Below the pieces are notes generated by a model, which ran no database searches, was not told the origin of the DNA, and saw nothing but the letters and a program-made list of their open reading frames with translations. The position numbers and the translations under genes are program-made. From contig MU270070.1 in the NCBI GenBank assembly GCA_021432635.1, forward strand, positions 274,718 to 338,717: a DNA stretch of 64,000 nt, written 5' to 3'. The stretch comes from Thozetella sp. PMI_491. Its lineage: Eukaryota > Ascomycota > Sordariomycetes > Chaetosphaeriales > Chaetosphaeriaceae. Below, one piece after another: positions 10,588 through 20,738 of this stretch. The first letter of the stretch is position 1; each line of letters opens with the position of its first letter.

Positions 10588-11670
10588 ATGGCAAACGGTC
10601 GGGTATACAAAGATGCGCCCGCAAGGGAAGACCGGGACGAGCTCCTGGCGAACTCGGACGTCGAGTCATCGCCGGTGGACGACGACAAGGAGTGGACAAT
10701 GGCTGGGTACAGGGCGTCAAGACGGCCGGCCGGCCAAAGCATCATATCCCGTCTCAAAGAGTACTGGTGGATCTACACCACCGGTCTTCTTGTCACAATT
10801 GTCGGTCTGCAATTGGCGATATGGCACGACATTCGGTCACGGTCAATAGGCAGCGGCAGTCTGTCGCAAGTGGGAGGAGACTACTTGAACAAGGGCCCGC
10901 TCTGTAAGTCATCAAGTACAGTATCACTCGTGGCAGTAGCCTCCACGCTAACGTGATATAGTCGACACAAACGTCGTTCAGTGGAAGGCTGACTACGACT
11001 ACGTGCCACTTACGGCAAAAGAGTTCCTTGAGCCCAAGGTCCGGACGAAGTGGGAGACTCTGATCCCCAGTGAGCACCCCCGTTACCTTCAAGCATCTAT
11101 AGGCAGACCGTTGACCGCTCAACAGCTGGCGCAGCATTTGTTGGCAGCCCAACTAGCGACATGGTGTACAACTCGACTTCAGTCACGCATCAGTTGCACT
11201 GCGTGGTGAGCACATGAAATTCTCTGCCGCCTGCCTGCAGGAAAAGGCTAACCCTCTCGCTTAGTACATCATGGCCAAGATCTTCTCGGCGGTGTTGACC
11301 CACTCGCCGGACATTCCAGAGCCAGAGTCGTACGAGGAGCATTTCCTCCACTGCGCAGACTACATGCGCCAGGCTGCCATGTGCAACGGAGACGTGACGC
11401 TCGAGCCCCGTGGCGAGAATGGCCAGCCCGGTTTGGTCAGCCTTGATAACGCCTTCAACGGGCTTCATGGTGAGTGCCACTATCTGCAGATCCGCTTGCT
11501 ACGAACGAGCGCTGACATTACTCTCGCAGTATGCAAGGACTACAGTCAAGTGAAGAACTACTTGGAGAGTAAGAATTTGAACACTTTGGAGTATTTGTCC
11601 AATTAACTAACGCGAAACTGCAGAGGAACTCCGAGATGGCCATCGCAACATTCTCCCTCTGGATGATTAA
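10588..11670 (+). CDS. UstYa-family (DUF3328) membrane oxidase-like protein 2
   Basis: Exons 10588..10903, 10962..11069, 11135..11205, 11265..11469, 11530..11568 and 11624..11670 give 261 aa; all introns are GT-AG. A cytosolic acidic N-terminus is followed by one membrane helix at about 61-80 (WIYTTGLLVTIVGLQLAIW). Both signatures are intact: H160-QL-H163-C164 after YNSTSVT, and H191-FL-H194-C195 followed by ADYMRQ. The protein ends in a short lysine/aspartate-rich tail. UstYa proteins work in the secretory pathway as oxidases in fungal RiPP and related metabolite assembly. The gene points away from the IDO-like gene and converges on the flavin-binding PaiB-like gene. It differs from UstYa-like 1 in exon number and in most residues, so this is not a recent duplication. 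Substrate unknown. Confidence 0.9.
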
Positions 11671-11886
11671 GGTCCATCGCCTGAGCCGAAAGCAGACCGA
11701 AGCTGGTTGGCTTCGCCCATGTGTTGCAGTCGAACTGTATGTTAAATACCCAGTCTATACAACAGACGTGAAAAAAAAAAAAAAAGTTGTTGATGCATCT
11801 TTGCATCCCGTTTATACCCTAGCCACCACCTTGCTTTGTACCGGAGTATTTACTGTGTGTTCCGCTGCGGGCTCCCCCAGCTTTTC

Positions 11887-12657
11887 TTATCTGGCCTTGG
11901 CAGCATCCTTCATGGCACCACGCTCTTGGACTGTCTTGGATATCTCTCGGCCAACGTCCGAGTCAAGGCTTGCAAACCCCTCGATGACGCCGTCCCGGTC
12001 GCCTTTGCCCATCTCTTGGCTCATCTTGAACTTGCCTTCCAGGCGGTCGATGGCGATCTCAATCCCGATGATGCTCTTCTTCAGGAGGTCGACGTATCGC
12101 TCGGGCGCCTGCGAGACAGTCCACGGCTCCGGGCGGCCGTCCTTGCCCGTGTAGCCCATGATCTTCGACTCGGAGTGTTGCGAAAGGTCCCGGATCTGCT
12201 GTGCGAGGAACTGCGAAGTCTCCTCAGAGCCCGAGTCGAAGTAGATCTTGGCGCGGCCATATACCTGCGCTGCGGCATAGTTCCAGGTGGGCACCACCTT
12301 GCCGGTCTCGGGCTTGGTTTCGACGTAGAACTTGGGGGTGACATAGTGGTGCGCAGCTGCGGTGAAAATGACCAGGACTTCTTGCTCGAGAACGCTGCCC
12401 GGCTTAGGATGCTCGGTTAATGTCTCTATCATAGCCTTGCTGTGGGGATTCGCGCGCGCCATGTGCCCTCGCAGCACTCCCAACTCTTTCTCGTCGGCTT
12501 CATCCTGGACATCAATGAGGAAGGGGATATGACTGCTCTGAAGGAGAGGATAATTCGGGGAGGATATGGCTGTCGTCAGGAGACCCAGCGGATTCTCCTG
12601 GATGATCTTGCGCAGGACGCGAGTGCTCGATTCGGCGTGGACGCCCCGGAGATACAT
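11887..12657 (-). CDS. PaiB-like FMN-binding split-barrel protein
   Basis: Intronless, 256 aa, from the ATG at 12657 (MYLRGVHA). The frame extends upstream but without another ATG. The start MYLRG, the SSHIPFLI motif, LRGHMARANPH and PTWNYAAAQVYG are typical of the PaiB family, a flavin-binding split barrel. In bacteria PaiB is called a transcriptional regulator of sporulation and protease genes. In fungi the same fold occurs widely, and a role as regulator or flavin reductase is unproven. The C-terminal 40 residues are charged and possibly disordered. It is convergent with UstYa-like 2, with 216 bp between the stops. Family is clear; function is open. Confidence 0.88.
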   Translation of the reverse strand: MYLRGVHAESSTRVLRKIIQENPLGLLTTAISSPNYPLLQSSHIPFLIDVQDEADEKELGVLRGHMARANPHSKAMIETLTEHPKPGSVLEQEVLVIFTAAAHHYVTPKFYVETKPETGKVVPTWNYAAAQVYGRAKIYFDSGSEETSQFLAQQIRDLSQHSESKIMGYTGKDGRPEPWTVSQAPERYVDLLKKSIIGIEIAIDRLEGKFKMSQEMGKGDRDGVIEGFASLDSDVGREISKTVQERGAMKDAAKAR

Positions 12658-13553
12658 GGTGAAGAATGCTGGTCGACTCAAAGGATGACTGGGACGCTTG
12701 GAATGGGTAGGTTTAGATACGGTCGGTGCTCGACTCTAATTGGAGACGACTTGGGCAGTTTATACGCGTATGGCTTTCCCCGCAGCCGGGCCGGTGGACA
12801 AGTTGGCGCCCCGGCTCGGTGCATATCTATGGCTTGACTCGCCAATTCGGACGCCTACAAACGGAGACTGCACTTGGAACATCCTAGCGGAGTACAATTG
12901 CGAAGCGCATGATTGGCGACATTTGATAGTGGCTCCTCCACCTCCGCGGAAATACTTGCTCTGGATTTCGGACCGTATTCGCGGCCTGCTCTAGCGCCGG
13001 GCCTCGCCTTACACTACCTACCTACCTGAGGTGCGTAGTTTGCTGTCTAGAAGTTGAGACAAAGCGCAATAAAGAAACGAGCATGGGCTGATTAGATACG
13101 ATATGCTGCAGTATTGGGCAGCAAGCTAACCTATCGATCGGCAACATAGTAGATGTCCTGCTCTGTTAGGAAGGAATCACAAGGGCTGCGCCCTAAGTCG
13201 AAGATCCTCCAGCGCCTCCGTAAGTAGTATGGGCAGGCAAGACAAGGTGGTACAGCATGAGGCACGCGGTGGTTCTAGCGCTGTGGAGGCCCACTTGTTG
13301 CATTCGACAGGGCGCGCCTAGTACGCTAACCTGCTTCTGCCGAACCGGGTAGAAGCCACACGAATTGGGGGGAAGCAAGTCGAACTTAGGGCAGGGGGAA
13401 AAAAAAAAGCCTTCCGCTCAGGGTCTTTGGTGCAAGCAATTGCTAATATAAATTCCTAGTGCTTATACGGGAGAAGTCAGTGTTTCCTAACTCAATAGTT
13501 AATTGGCCTCACCTGTGTGCCTCACTGCACTAAGTCTATTTCTTGTGATCACC
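12658..13553. other. Divergent intergenic, PaiB-like and GNAT genes
   Basis: No supported gene. It contains a short run of TACC units near 13015 and an A-rich tract near 13400. The promoter of the GNAT gene is at the right end. Confidence 0.6.
13447..13453 (+). promoter_or_regulatory. TATA-like box of the GNAT gene
   Basis: TATAAAT about 107 bp before the ATG at 13554. Confidence 0.45.
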
Positions 13554-14090
13554 ATGGCAAGCATCGACCAAAGCCCAGTGGTTCGCAGCGCCTCACTAGA
13601 CGACGCCGTCTCCATCGCCGAACTCGGCACCCGTGTGTTTACCGTCACCTTTGGCCACTCCGTACCACCCCACGAGCTGCAGGCCTACTTGGATGACTCA
13701 TATTCGGTGTCTGCCATCACGAAAGACCTGGAAGACGAGACTAAGGACACAATCGTCGCAACCGACCCGGGCGGCAACTTGCTCGGATTTGCCATTCTCG
13801 CGCGAGGCTCCACAGAGCCATGTGTCGACCACGTAGAAGACAAGGTCGAACTTCTTCGCATCTACGTCAACAGCTCGCAGCATGGAAAGGGGATCGGCAA
13901 GCTGCTGTATAACTCGATAGAGACCATGGCGCGGGACCAAGGCTTCAAGCACATATGGCTCGGTGTCTGGGAGGAAAACTTCAAGGCCCAGAAGGTCTAC
14001 AAGGCCTGGGGCTATGGCGAAGTTGGAGACCACGAGTTTGTCATTGGCTCCGTCGTGCAGCGAGATCTCATCATGATGAAATCCCTCTGA
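13554..14090 (+). CDS. GNAT-family N-acetyltransferase
   Basis: Intronless, 178 aa. The ATG at 13554 is the first in frame and begins MASIDQSP. The acetyl-CoA binding motif A is Q109-HGKGIG-K, preceded by the beta-strand VELLRIYV and followed by the helix LLYNSIETMA. The later WLGVWEENFKAQKVYKAWGY region matches motif B of the family (N..A...Y...GF-like). GNAT enzymes move the acetyl group of acetyl-CoA to a primary amine on small molecules or proteins. No signal peptide or membrane part is visible, so it is probably cytosolic. Related bacterial and fungal proteins of this size are often annotated as Spermine/PaiA-like. The PaiB-like gene next door makes a PaiA-PaiB style pairing conceivable, although the genes are divergent. 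Substrate unknown. Confidence 0.88.
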   Translation: MASIDQSPVVRSASLDDAVSIAELGTRVFTVTFGHSVPPHELQAYLDDSYSVSAITKDLEDETKDTIVATDPGGNLLGFAILARGSTEPCVDHVEDKVELLRIYVNSSQHGKGIGKLLYNSIETMARDQGFKHIWLGVWEENFKAQKVYKAWGYGEVGDHEFVIGSVVQRDLIMMKSL

Positions 14091-15055
14091 GGATTCCAGG
14101 ATACCCACCACTAGTTGGTGGGAACGATTATCGGTATTGGGGGGCAGGAACGGAAATAGAAGGCCTAAAAAGAGGATCTAGAGAATGGTTGGTGAACATA
14201 TGCAAGTCGTAAAGCAAAGAATTTCTTGGGCATCATGGCAATTGGATTATAGACGAGGTGGACACCTCAGGAAGTACAGAATAAACGTGGTCAACCATTT
14301 CTCCTTGGGTGTACTTTAGCCTCCGACTCTCACTCCTGTAGCATCCAGGGTCGATCAATACGGCGAGAGGTCAGTGTCTTCACCTTTCGCATCCATTCGG
14401 GAACGCATAAGAAGGTTGTCTACTCTGAGGTGTACCTGGACTACTCATTTTCTTTCCAGCAAATAAGAAGTCTACGGCCAAGGCAAAGCGAGGTTTTTCT
14501 ACTTACAGCAGTTGGTAGCTGCAGTGCAGAGCGTATGCCCAGTAGGATATATAAAGCTGGGGTTGGCTGTACAGCAGTAGCTCAGGGTTCTCGGCAGTTG
14601 CCACTATTCTCTTGCAGTCTAGGAGTCTATGGAAAACTCCGCGGGGAATATTGACGTTGATCAGGACAGGGGCTGCTACACAGCCTCACACATACGAACA
14701 TGGACGGCTTGCCGGACAAGAAGCCCGGTAGTTGATGTGGGTCGGACCCGCCGCTGGTTATTGCTTGGGCGGGATTCACCGTCGAAGGAAGAGGTACGGA
14801 GTCGGACACGGACACGGACAAACTGCTTGGCATACACTTCAGCCCGGTTATCTTTCCACGCGTCGAGTTCAGCACTGCCCCAGCATCGGACAATATACGA
14901 GTGGCAGGATCATGGAAAATCATGATGCTATTATATACCTATATATACGGCAATGCTCACCAAGAGAATGGAGCTGGATGCACAGTATTCTCGTAGCTGA
15001 CATCCGTGCAGCACGTCTTGTTCTTCGTTATTCCCACATAAACCAACTTGAAAAG
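14091..15055. other. Intergenic, no supported gene
   Basis: About 1 kb without a supportable gene. TATATAAAG near 14550 and alternating TA runs near 14932-14948 are possible promoter elements; the second lies about 110 bp before the next start codon. Confidence 0.55.
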
Positions 15056-15607
15056 ATGAAGGTCAACCACGGGCCGTCGGTTATTCCTGCCTTGGTTGCT
15101 TTGTGCGCCTTCTTTTCTTGCATAGTCACCGCCGTGAACATCCAGCCAAGCGAGGTCGAGAGCGGCACTCCAATCTACATCTTAGGCGGCGGAGAACCAG
15201 CACTGGCTGTTCGAAAGGCCATCCAGAGACTTGCAGACGACAGCTTTATTCCCTCAATCCACATTTTAGAATACAGAGACGACGGACGAGGATGTGCCGG
15301 TGATGTCTGCACAAGTGGACTTCTGAAGCCGGACCATTTGACAGATATTATCGACGCCCGGCCAACAGCGAAATTTATCTTGCCAAAAGCCACGACGGCC
15401 GAAGCTACCTCAACAACAGATTATGATCGGCTCATACGGGAGTTATTCGCGTGTCACCCTTCCGACCGATTCATTGAGCTTAATCTTCATGCCAGAGAGC
15501 ATGCGTTCCAAGGCGAGACTTGGGTAGCTTTGTGCGAATTTTTAGGTCTAGGCTATAGCGTTGTTGAGCGATTACAGTTGCGGCAGTTTCCCTTGCGGTT
15601 GGCTTAG
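15056..15607 (+). CDS. Secreted protein resembling the P-loop sulfotransferase family, degenerate
   Basis: Intronless, 183 aa. The ATG at 15056 is followed by a basic start and a hydrophobic stretch (VIPALVALCAFFSCIVTAV), a probable signal peptide or anchor. The order of motifs recalls fungal Sulfotransfer_4 proteins: a GGGEPALAVRKAIQRL segment where the family has a G-x-x-R-T-G-T P-loop, AKFILPKA where it has AKFILT-RD, and DRFIELNL...WVALCEFLG near the C-terminus where it has LE-x(n)-W-LC-FLG. The catalytic P-loop residues and the RDP triplet are not conserved, and the protein is shorter than the usual 230-280 aa. It may be a non-catalytic relative, or an eroding gene that still keeps its frame. 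No activity is claimed. Confidence 0.5.
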   Translation: MKVNHGPSVIPALVALCAFFSCIVTAVNIQPSEVESGTPIYILGGGEPALAVRKAIQRLADDSFIPSIHILEYRDDGRGCAGDVCTSGLLKPDHLTDIIDARPTAKFILPKATTAEATSTTDYDRLIRELFACHPSDRFIELNLHAREHAFQGETWVALCEFLGLGYSVVERLQLRQFPLRLA

Positions 15608-16027
15608 GGCGTTTAGAATGATTGACGATGACCATGCTTGAGATTCATGAATAGAAATATATTGGGTTTATTCTTTATGCTTAAACTCGCAATGAACCGG
15701 TCTGCAAGTGGGTTCCGGTAAATGACTCACGGGCCAGCCGGTCCGTCCCAAGTTATGGCCTTGTCTGGGCTGCTAGGGTTGAAGTTAATTATAGTGCTTA
15801 GTAGCCGCCGCAAATACTCGACTCAAGTGAGCCGCACGAAGGAGCTGCCGCGCAGGTGCAGAATGCTCCGTTTTCTTGCATTAGATACCCCGCATCGGCA
15901 CCATGTTCGAGTGTAGACCTCTCTCAGCTCTGATTCTGACCAACGAACCCTGAGGACCCTGACAAGCGTGTGAGATAAACCGCGCTGCGAGCGCCTTAAG
16001 GTATTGCAAGCTGAGCTCTGGTAGACA
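15608..16027. other. Intergenic before HET protein 1
   Basis: 420 bp without a supported gene; it probably carries the 3' region of the sulfotransferase-like gene and the promoter of the HET gene. Confidence 0.6.
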
Positions 16028-18026
16028 ATGCGGCTGCTAAACACCGAAACTTTTGAACTTGATTCTTTCCCCGCTGCCGAGGATGCGCCACCATATGCCA
16101 TCTTGTCGCACACATGGGGCCATGAGGAGGTCCTCTTCGAGGATGCGCGCCATGGGAAAGAGCATTTACATAACTGCGGCAAGGAGGGACTCTATAAGGT
16201 GCTAAGGAGCACCTCCAAGGCTAACCACGATGGGTATGGGTACATCTGGATCGACACATGTTGCATCGACAAGTCCAGCAGCGCAGAGCTATCCGAGGCT
16301 ATCAATTCCATGTTTGCCTGGTACCAACACTCGGCCGTCTGCTACGCCTATCTCGTCGATTACGAACACGGGACCGGGGATCAACTATCAGCCAGCCGCT
16401 GGTTCACACGGGGCTGGACTCTACAAGAGCTGATTGCACCAAGCGACGTTCAATTCTTCGATAGTTACTGGTGCGGGTTCGGAGATCGTACGCAGCTCTG
16501 TTCCGAAATTGTAAGCATAACTGGTATAGATGAGCGCGCCCTTCGGAGGCAGCATATAAAAACCTGCCAAGGACCGCACCCGAACGAGGCGAATGAGACA
16601 AAGGCTTGTAGCCTTTGCCAGGAGAACGCAGACCTCGACAAGGTGCTCGACCTGTTTTCGATTTCTTCCAGAATGTCTTGGGCGTCGAACCGGCGGACGA
16701 CACGCGTCGAAGACATTGCATATAGTCTTCTAGGGATCTTTAAGGTTACGATGCCGCTCCTCTACGGCGAAGGAGCTAGGGCGTTTCAGCGACTACAGCA
16801 CGAGATCGCGCGCAGTTCTCACGACCAAACTCTCCTAGTCTGGTCAGATGAAAGCGGCGAGGTCGGTCACGATGAATTGTTCGCGCCTCATCCTTCTATG
16901 TTTCGGATGGGCAGCGAATTTCGACCGGTTCCCGGCCTTCTCGATGACCATAGCATGGCAATAACCGACAAAGGTCTAGAAATCGATGCCTACTTGTTGC
17001 AATGCACTGTTTCTTACCCAGAGTTGGCCAATGTAAAGCATAAGAAATGGTGGTTGGCTGCCCTAAGTTGTAGCAGGGTGGATGACGACTTCGCCTGCGC
17101 CGCGGTACTATTGGAAAGAACAAAGAGGGCGTCCATGTCGTTCACTCGATCTCGTGCAGAGTTCAAGACGATCCACGGCCCTCTGCTGGTTCGGTACGGG
17201 GCATCTACTGCGGATGCACCGAAATGGCCACTCGGTGAGCATCTAACGAACGAGTCTGAGTGGCTCCGAGAACCAAATGGGACTAACCTTGACGACCGTA
17301 GGCATCGCCCTTCTCGGTAGCCTGAAGCTTCCGCCTCTTACTGTCCACTTCGATCCCCAGGCGATGGAAAAACAGAGGATTGTTCTCCATAAAGAGATCG
17401 GCCGGAAAGAAGGCTTTGCAATTCCCCATGTGCGCTATAGCTTTCCACGGGGATATTCAGGATATGCACCTGAAAGGACAGCACCCAGTCCGGGCGAGTC
17501 CATCCCCGCCAGCAAGTTGACGCTCCCGTCCACAGCCAACGCTCTATTCAACTCAGATAACCGCGGCTACATTTATGGCGCGATTAGCTTTCTAGACGAA
17601 TGTTCTGATGGCTTCTTTATCCTATGGGGCCTGTTTTATCTAACCGACGTGTCGAATGCATTTGCACTTGCGTACTTGGATCCTGAAGGCTGCTTCTCGC
17701 CGAATGCCGCGCCGTTCTGTCGCGTCTACCGGAATCCGGCCAGGCTTCCCCTCGACGACGCAGGGCTAGATAGCCATGACTGGATCAAAATGCTTATACG
17801 CACTGCACAGTTGGAGGAGCAGACATGGGCGGTACCTCGCAGCCAGCAGCTAGCATCCGGCTCGGCGGGTTGCTCACGCACATGGAGAAACGAGGCCAAG
17901 GAGCTTGTCCATGTCGAGTGCCGGATTCAACTCTTGCAATTCGCCGGCCGGAAGATGTATGGCATCACAGTAAGCATAGATAGAAAAAGGAGGCCAACCA
18001 GGGATCTAGATGCCATGGAGGAATGA
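16028..18026 (+). CDS. Heterokaryon incompatibility (HET) domain protein 1
   Basis: Exons 16028..17234 and 17302..18026 give 643 aa; the 67-nt GT-AG intron has a GACTAAC branch site. The HET domain covers about residues 1-230: MRLLNT start, PPYAILSHTWG, YIWIDTCCIDKSSSAELSEAINSMF, YAYLVD, SRWFTRGWTLQELIAP and, further on, RTTRVEDIAYSLLGIF and MPLLYGEGARAFQRLQ. HET domains set off programmed cell death when genetically different hyphae fuse. The roughly 400-residue C-terminal part has no domain I recognise; it may hold the specificity or sensing region. A Cys-rich insertion (TCQGPHPN...CSLCQEN) sits between the two conserved blocks. A second HET gene lies 40 kb away with the same core motifs. 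Function in recognition is inferred from family. Confidence 0.92.
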
Positions 18027-18301
18027 CGTGTCCCCTACGCCTATACCTTCCGAATGGGTCAGCTCCCATGAGGAGATTTATACCGGCTCAGTGTGCTTCA
18101 TCGTATATCTCAATAGGTTGGAGGGAAACTCTCGATCCTCCGACTCATTACTTCCCCGCGCATCAGATGTGGCTGGTACCTGCTAATAAGCACTTGGGGA
18201 GTGCTATGCCGGACACTCCTCCGAGGCTGCTGGAACAAGAAGGCCATCACATGCCCTCCCCGCCGCTGGCTTCCCGATTCACGCTCTTTCCACATGGGCT
18301 A

Positions 18302-18814
18302 CTAATCCGAGAGTTTTATGAAATCCCACAAGGTGTCTCCGTGCTCTCTGGTGACTAGGCTCTTGCCATCCTCATCAACGACGATCAGACGGAGCTTGTC
18401 GCTCCAAAACGGGACCATAAGCTTGTACCCGCCGCTGGGGTGGTCTCGGGTCGTGACGCACTCCCATCCTTGAAAGTTCCGGGCCGAGGCGCGCATGCGA
18501 AAATTGCCGTCATGGCCAATGTAGGTGCCCGACTTGGGGTCCTGGAACCCCAGATAGTTGTCCTTCTCGATGCACAGCCATCGGTTGCTTGAATTTTGGC
18601 CTTCGCTGATGTCTTGGACGCAGAGACCACTGGGCGTGCGCGTGATGACCCGGCCAGAGGACCGCTCGAAGATCATGTACGTGTTGCCAGGCGTTGGAAC
18701 CACGTGGCGTGGGGCGTCGTCGGGAAGGTCATCATACCCAGTCACGGTGGTTGGCGGAGTATCCACCGAGAACAGGGTGCTCCCGACTTCGTCTGGATGC
18801 TGTCCGTAACCCAT
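18302..18814 (-). CDS. Small beta-trefoil-like (fascin/ricin-type fold) protein
   Basis: Single exon, 170 aa, if the ATG at 18814 (MGYGQHPDEVG) is used; the frame stays open further upstream to about 19096, but that part looks non-coding. Residues about 35-170 show a repeating pattern seen in fungal beta-trefoil proteins: NTYMIFERSSGRVIT, RWLCIEKDNYLGFQDPKSGTYIGHDGN, WECVTTRDHPSGGYKLM and a closing DTLWDFIKL. I recall such small cytosolic-type proteins as common and uncharacterised in ascomycetes. No signal peptide is seen. Whether it binds sugars or actin is not known. The start codon is the weakest part of the model. It converges with HET protein 1 (275 bp between stops). Confidence 0.65.
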   Translation of the reverse strand: MGYGQHPDEVGSTLFSVDTPPTTVTGYDDLPDDAPRHVVPTPGNTYMIFERSSGRVITRTPSGLCVQDISEGQNSSNRWLCIEKDNYLGFQDPKSGTYIGHDGNFRMRASARNFQGWECVTTRDHPSGGYKLMVPFWSDKLRLIVVDEDGKSLVTREHGDTLWDFIKLSD

Positions 18815-19326
18815 TCGGAGTATCGCGATGCGCCGGATTTCGCTCGGTACGGCCGGGCTAATGCAAGCTCTGTCGCGCTCTCCTTCGCAATCATGCACGC
18901 AGGGGAGTGAGGGGAGGGGTAAAGAGTGGCGACGGGGACAATGAGTGGGGGCCTGCATACTAGACCTGAAGCGGCTGGTCAGCGTGGCGCCCGTGACCTG
19001 CACGTCCACATGCATGTATCGGTGGTCCAACGCGCCCTTGAGCGATACTGTGTGTAGTGATACATATTTCTGTGTGTAGTAGAGTATATGCGGCACACGT
19101 GAACAAGCGCAACGTATTGCGGAATATTCTGTAGACCTCCCGGGTGGAATGACTAGTTACTATCGAGATATGTGAATATATATGACTTCCGTCGCATGAG
19201 AGAAAGAGAAGCCAAGGAGGGTCTTGGCACGGCCACTGCACGCATGCCAAGCCAGCCAGTTGGGACGAGAAATAGGCCAAGATGCAAACCAATCTAATAA
19301 TGCATGCCAGGTGTTGTTCGTGTAGC
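18815..19326. other. Intergenic between two minus-strand genes
   Basis: It holds the 3' region of the hydroxyacid dehydrogenase gene and the promoter of the trefoil-like gene. No gene is supported. Confidence 0.55.
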
Positions 19327-20508
19327 TTACACCAACCGATGGAGAAGTTCCTTGTTGTCGAGCCACCTCTCGACGTTCTCTGCAGTCTCTTCGTACCAGT
19401 TGTTCATCAGGTCTTTGTTCACATACCCCATGTGCGGCGTGATGAGAAGCTTGGAGCGCCCGTTTTGGCCCCAGTAATCCTTCTTTCTCCAAGGTGAATC
19501 CGCCGGTAGCGGCTCCACGTCAAAAACGTCCAGGGCAGCGCCGTGGATCTTCCCGCCTTCCAGGGCATGGAGCAGTGCGTCTCCGTCGATTAGCGGGCCA
19601 CGAGAGCTGTTTACTAGAAGCGCCTCGGGCTTCATGAGTCCCAATTCTGCCTCACCGACGAGGCCCTGGGATCGGGGACTGAGGACATAATGCAAGCTCA
19701 CCACATCCGCCTCTTGGAACAGCTCCTCCTTGCTCACCGCCCGGAACGTCTTCTCCCCGTTCATCTCGACGGGAAGGCCAAGCCCCGCCGCAACTGAGTC
19801 AGCCCTCTCTTGGGTCATGTTTGCACTCCAGCACACAACCCGCATCCCCCACGCTAGCACTGCGATCCGCGCTGCCGCGGCGCCTAGGCGGCCGAGTCCC
19901 AAGACGCCAAACGTCTTGCCGGACAGCCCTATGGCTAGTCCGCTCTGCCAGCCTGGGCCCGCACGTAGAACAGCATCATCGGCGGCGACATTGCGGGCCA
20001 GGGCCAGGATGAGCGCCCACGTATGCTGGACAGTCGGGTGGCCGGAGCCAGTCTTGATGTTGGGCTGAAGCGCATCGCGCGGCCGGTCAGTGCGCCCACG
20101 CCCCGGGGCAGCCACTACCGTAATGCCCAGCTCCTTGGCCGCGGCTAGATCAAACGTCTCGAATTGGGTCCCGGTAGCAAGGAGCACCTTGAGGTTGGGG
20201 AGCTGACGCAGGAGCGCTGCCGGGAACGGGGTGCGCTCGCGCATGGTAGAGACGAGGGTGAAAGGCGCCAGGCGAGCGGCGAGTGCGGCAACGCTGCTGT
20301 CATCTCCAGAGACTGCCGCATCTGGTACGCGAGTGATGGCCAGTTTGGAGGGCGGGATGTGGCTGAAATGGGGCACAGATGTGTCTAGATAGTCGTTCAA
20401 GATGGCAAGCGACGGGATGCCGCGCTGAGATGCGGCGGTAGCCATGCTCCTCGTGACAGCAGCCCGATGGGAGCCACGAGCGATTGTTTTCCCCACAGAA
20501 AGAGCCAT
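19327..20508 (-). CDS. D-isomer-specific 2-hydroxyacid dehydrogenase
   Basis: Intronless, 393 aa from the ATG at 20508 (MALSVGK). The N-terminal 25 residues are basic and rich in Ala, Ser and Thr (TIARGSHRAAVTRSMATAAS), which could be a mitochondrial presequence; an internal Met at about 22 gives an alternative start. The nucleotide-binding motif is GLGRLG at 204-209 within TFGVLGLGRLGAAAARIA. The catalytic Arg is in NSSRGPLIDG, the Glu in LDVFDVEPLP and the His in LLITPHMGYV, all in the right order. These enzymes reduce 2-oxo acids to D-2-hydroxy acids with NAD(P)H or the reverse. The piece GRGRTDRPRDALQPN before PTVQHTWALILA looks like a small insertion compared with the usual family loop. 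Substrate unknown. Confidence 0.93.
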   Translation of the reverse strand: MALSVGKTIARGSHRAAVTRSMATAASQRGIPSLAILNDYLDTSVPHFSHIPPSKLAITRVPDAAVSGDDSSVAALAARLAPFTLVSTMRERTPFPAALLRQLPNLKVLLATGTQFETFDLAAAKELGITVVAAPGRGRTDRPRDALQPNIKTGSGHPTVQHTWALILALARNVAADDAVLRAGPGWQSGLAIGLSGKTFGVLGLGRLGAAAARIAVLAWGMRVVCWSANMTQERADSVAAGLGLPVEMNGEKTFRAVSKEELFQEADVVSLHYVLSPRSQGLVGEAELGLMKPEALLVNSSRGPLIDGDALLHALEGGKIHGAALDVFDVEPLPADSPWRKKDYWGQNGRSKLLITPHMGYVNKDLMNNWYEETAENVERWLDNKELLHRLV

Positions 20509-20738
20509 TCTCAACAATGTCGGCGAAAGTGTGCTTTATGGTTCGCACATGGTGCGTGCAGTCAGCTTTGTTTTCCTGCTGTCTTTCGTCGGTGTCCGGC
20601 TTCACCCTTCGGGGAATCGGGGCTAAAGCGGATTTATTCTTGCGCGTGTCTCACCCTCGGCTCATAAAAGTGGACCAGTTGGGTAACGCTGACTTCCTAT
20701 TACTCGACTAAGATGAAAGCAAGCTATGTGATCGCCTC

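Noticed and set aside
11836-12420. Plus-strand frame opposite the PaiB-like gene
   Set aside because: The minus-strand frame carries the PaiB motifs; the plus frame does not resemble any protein.
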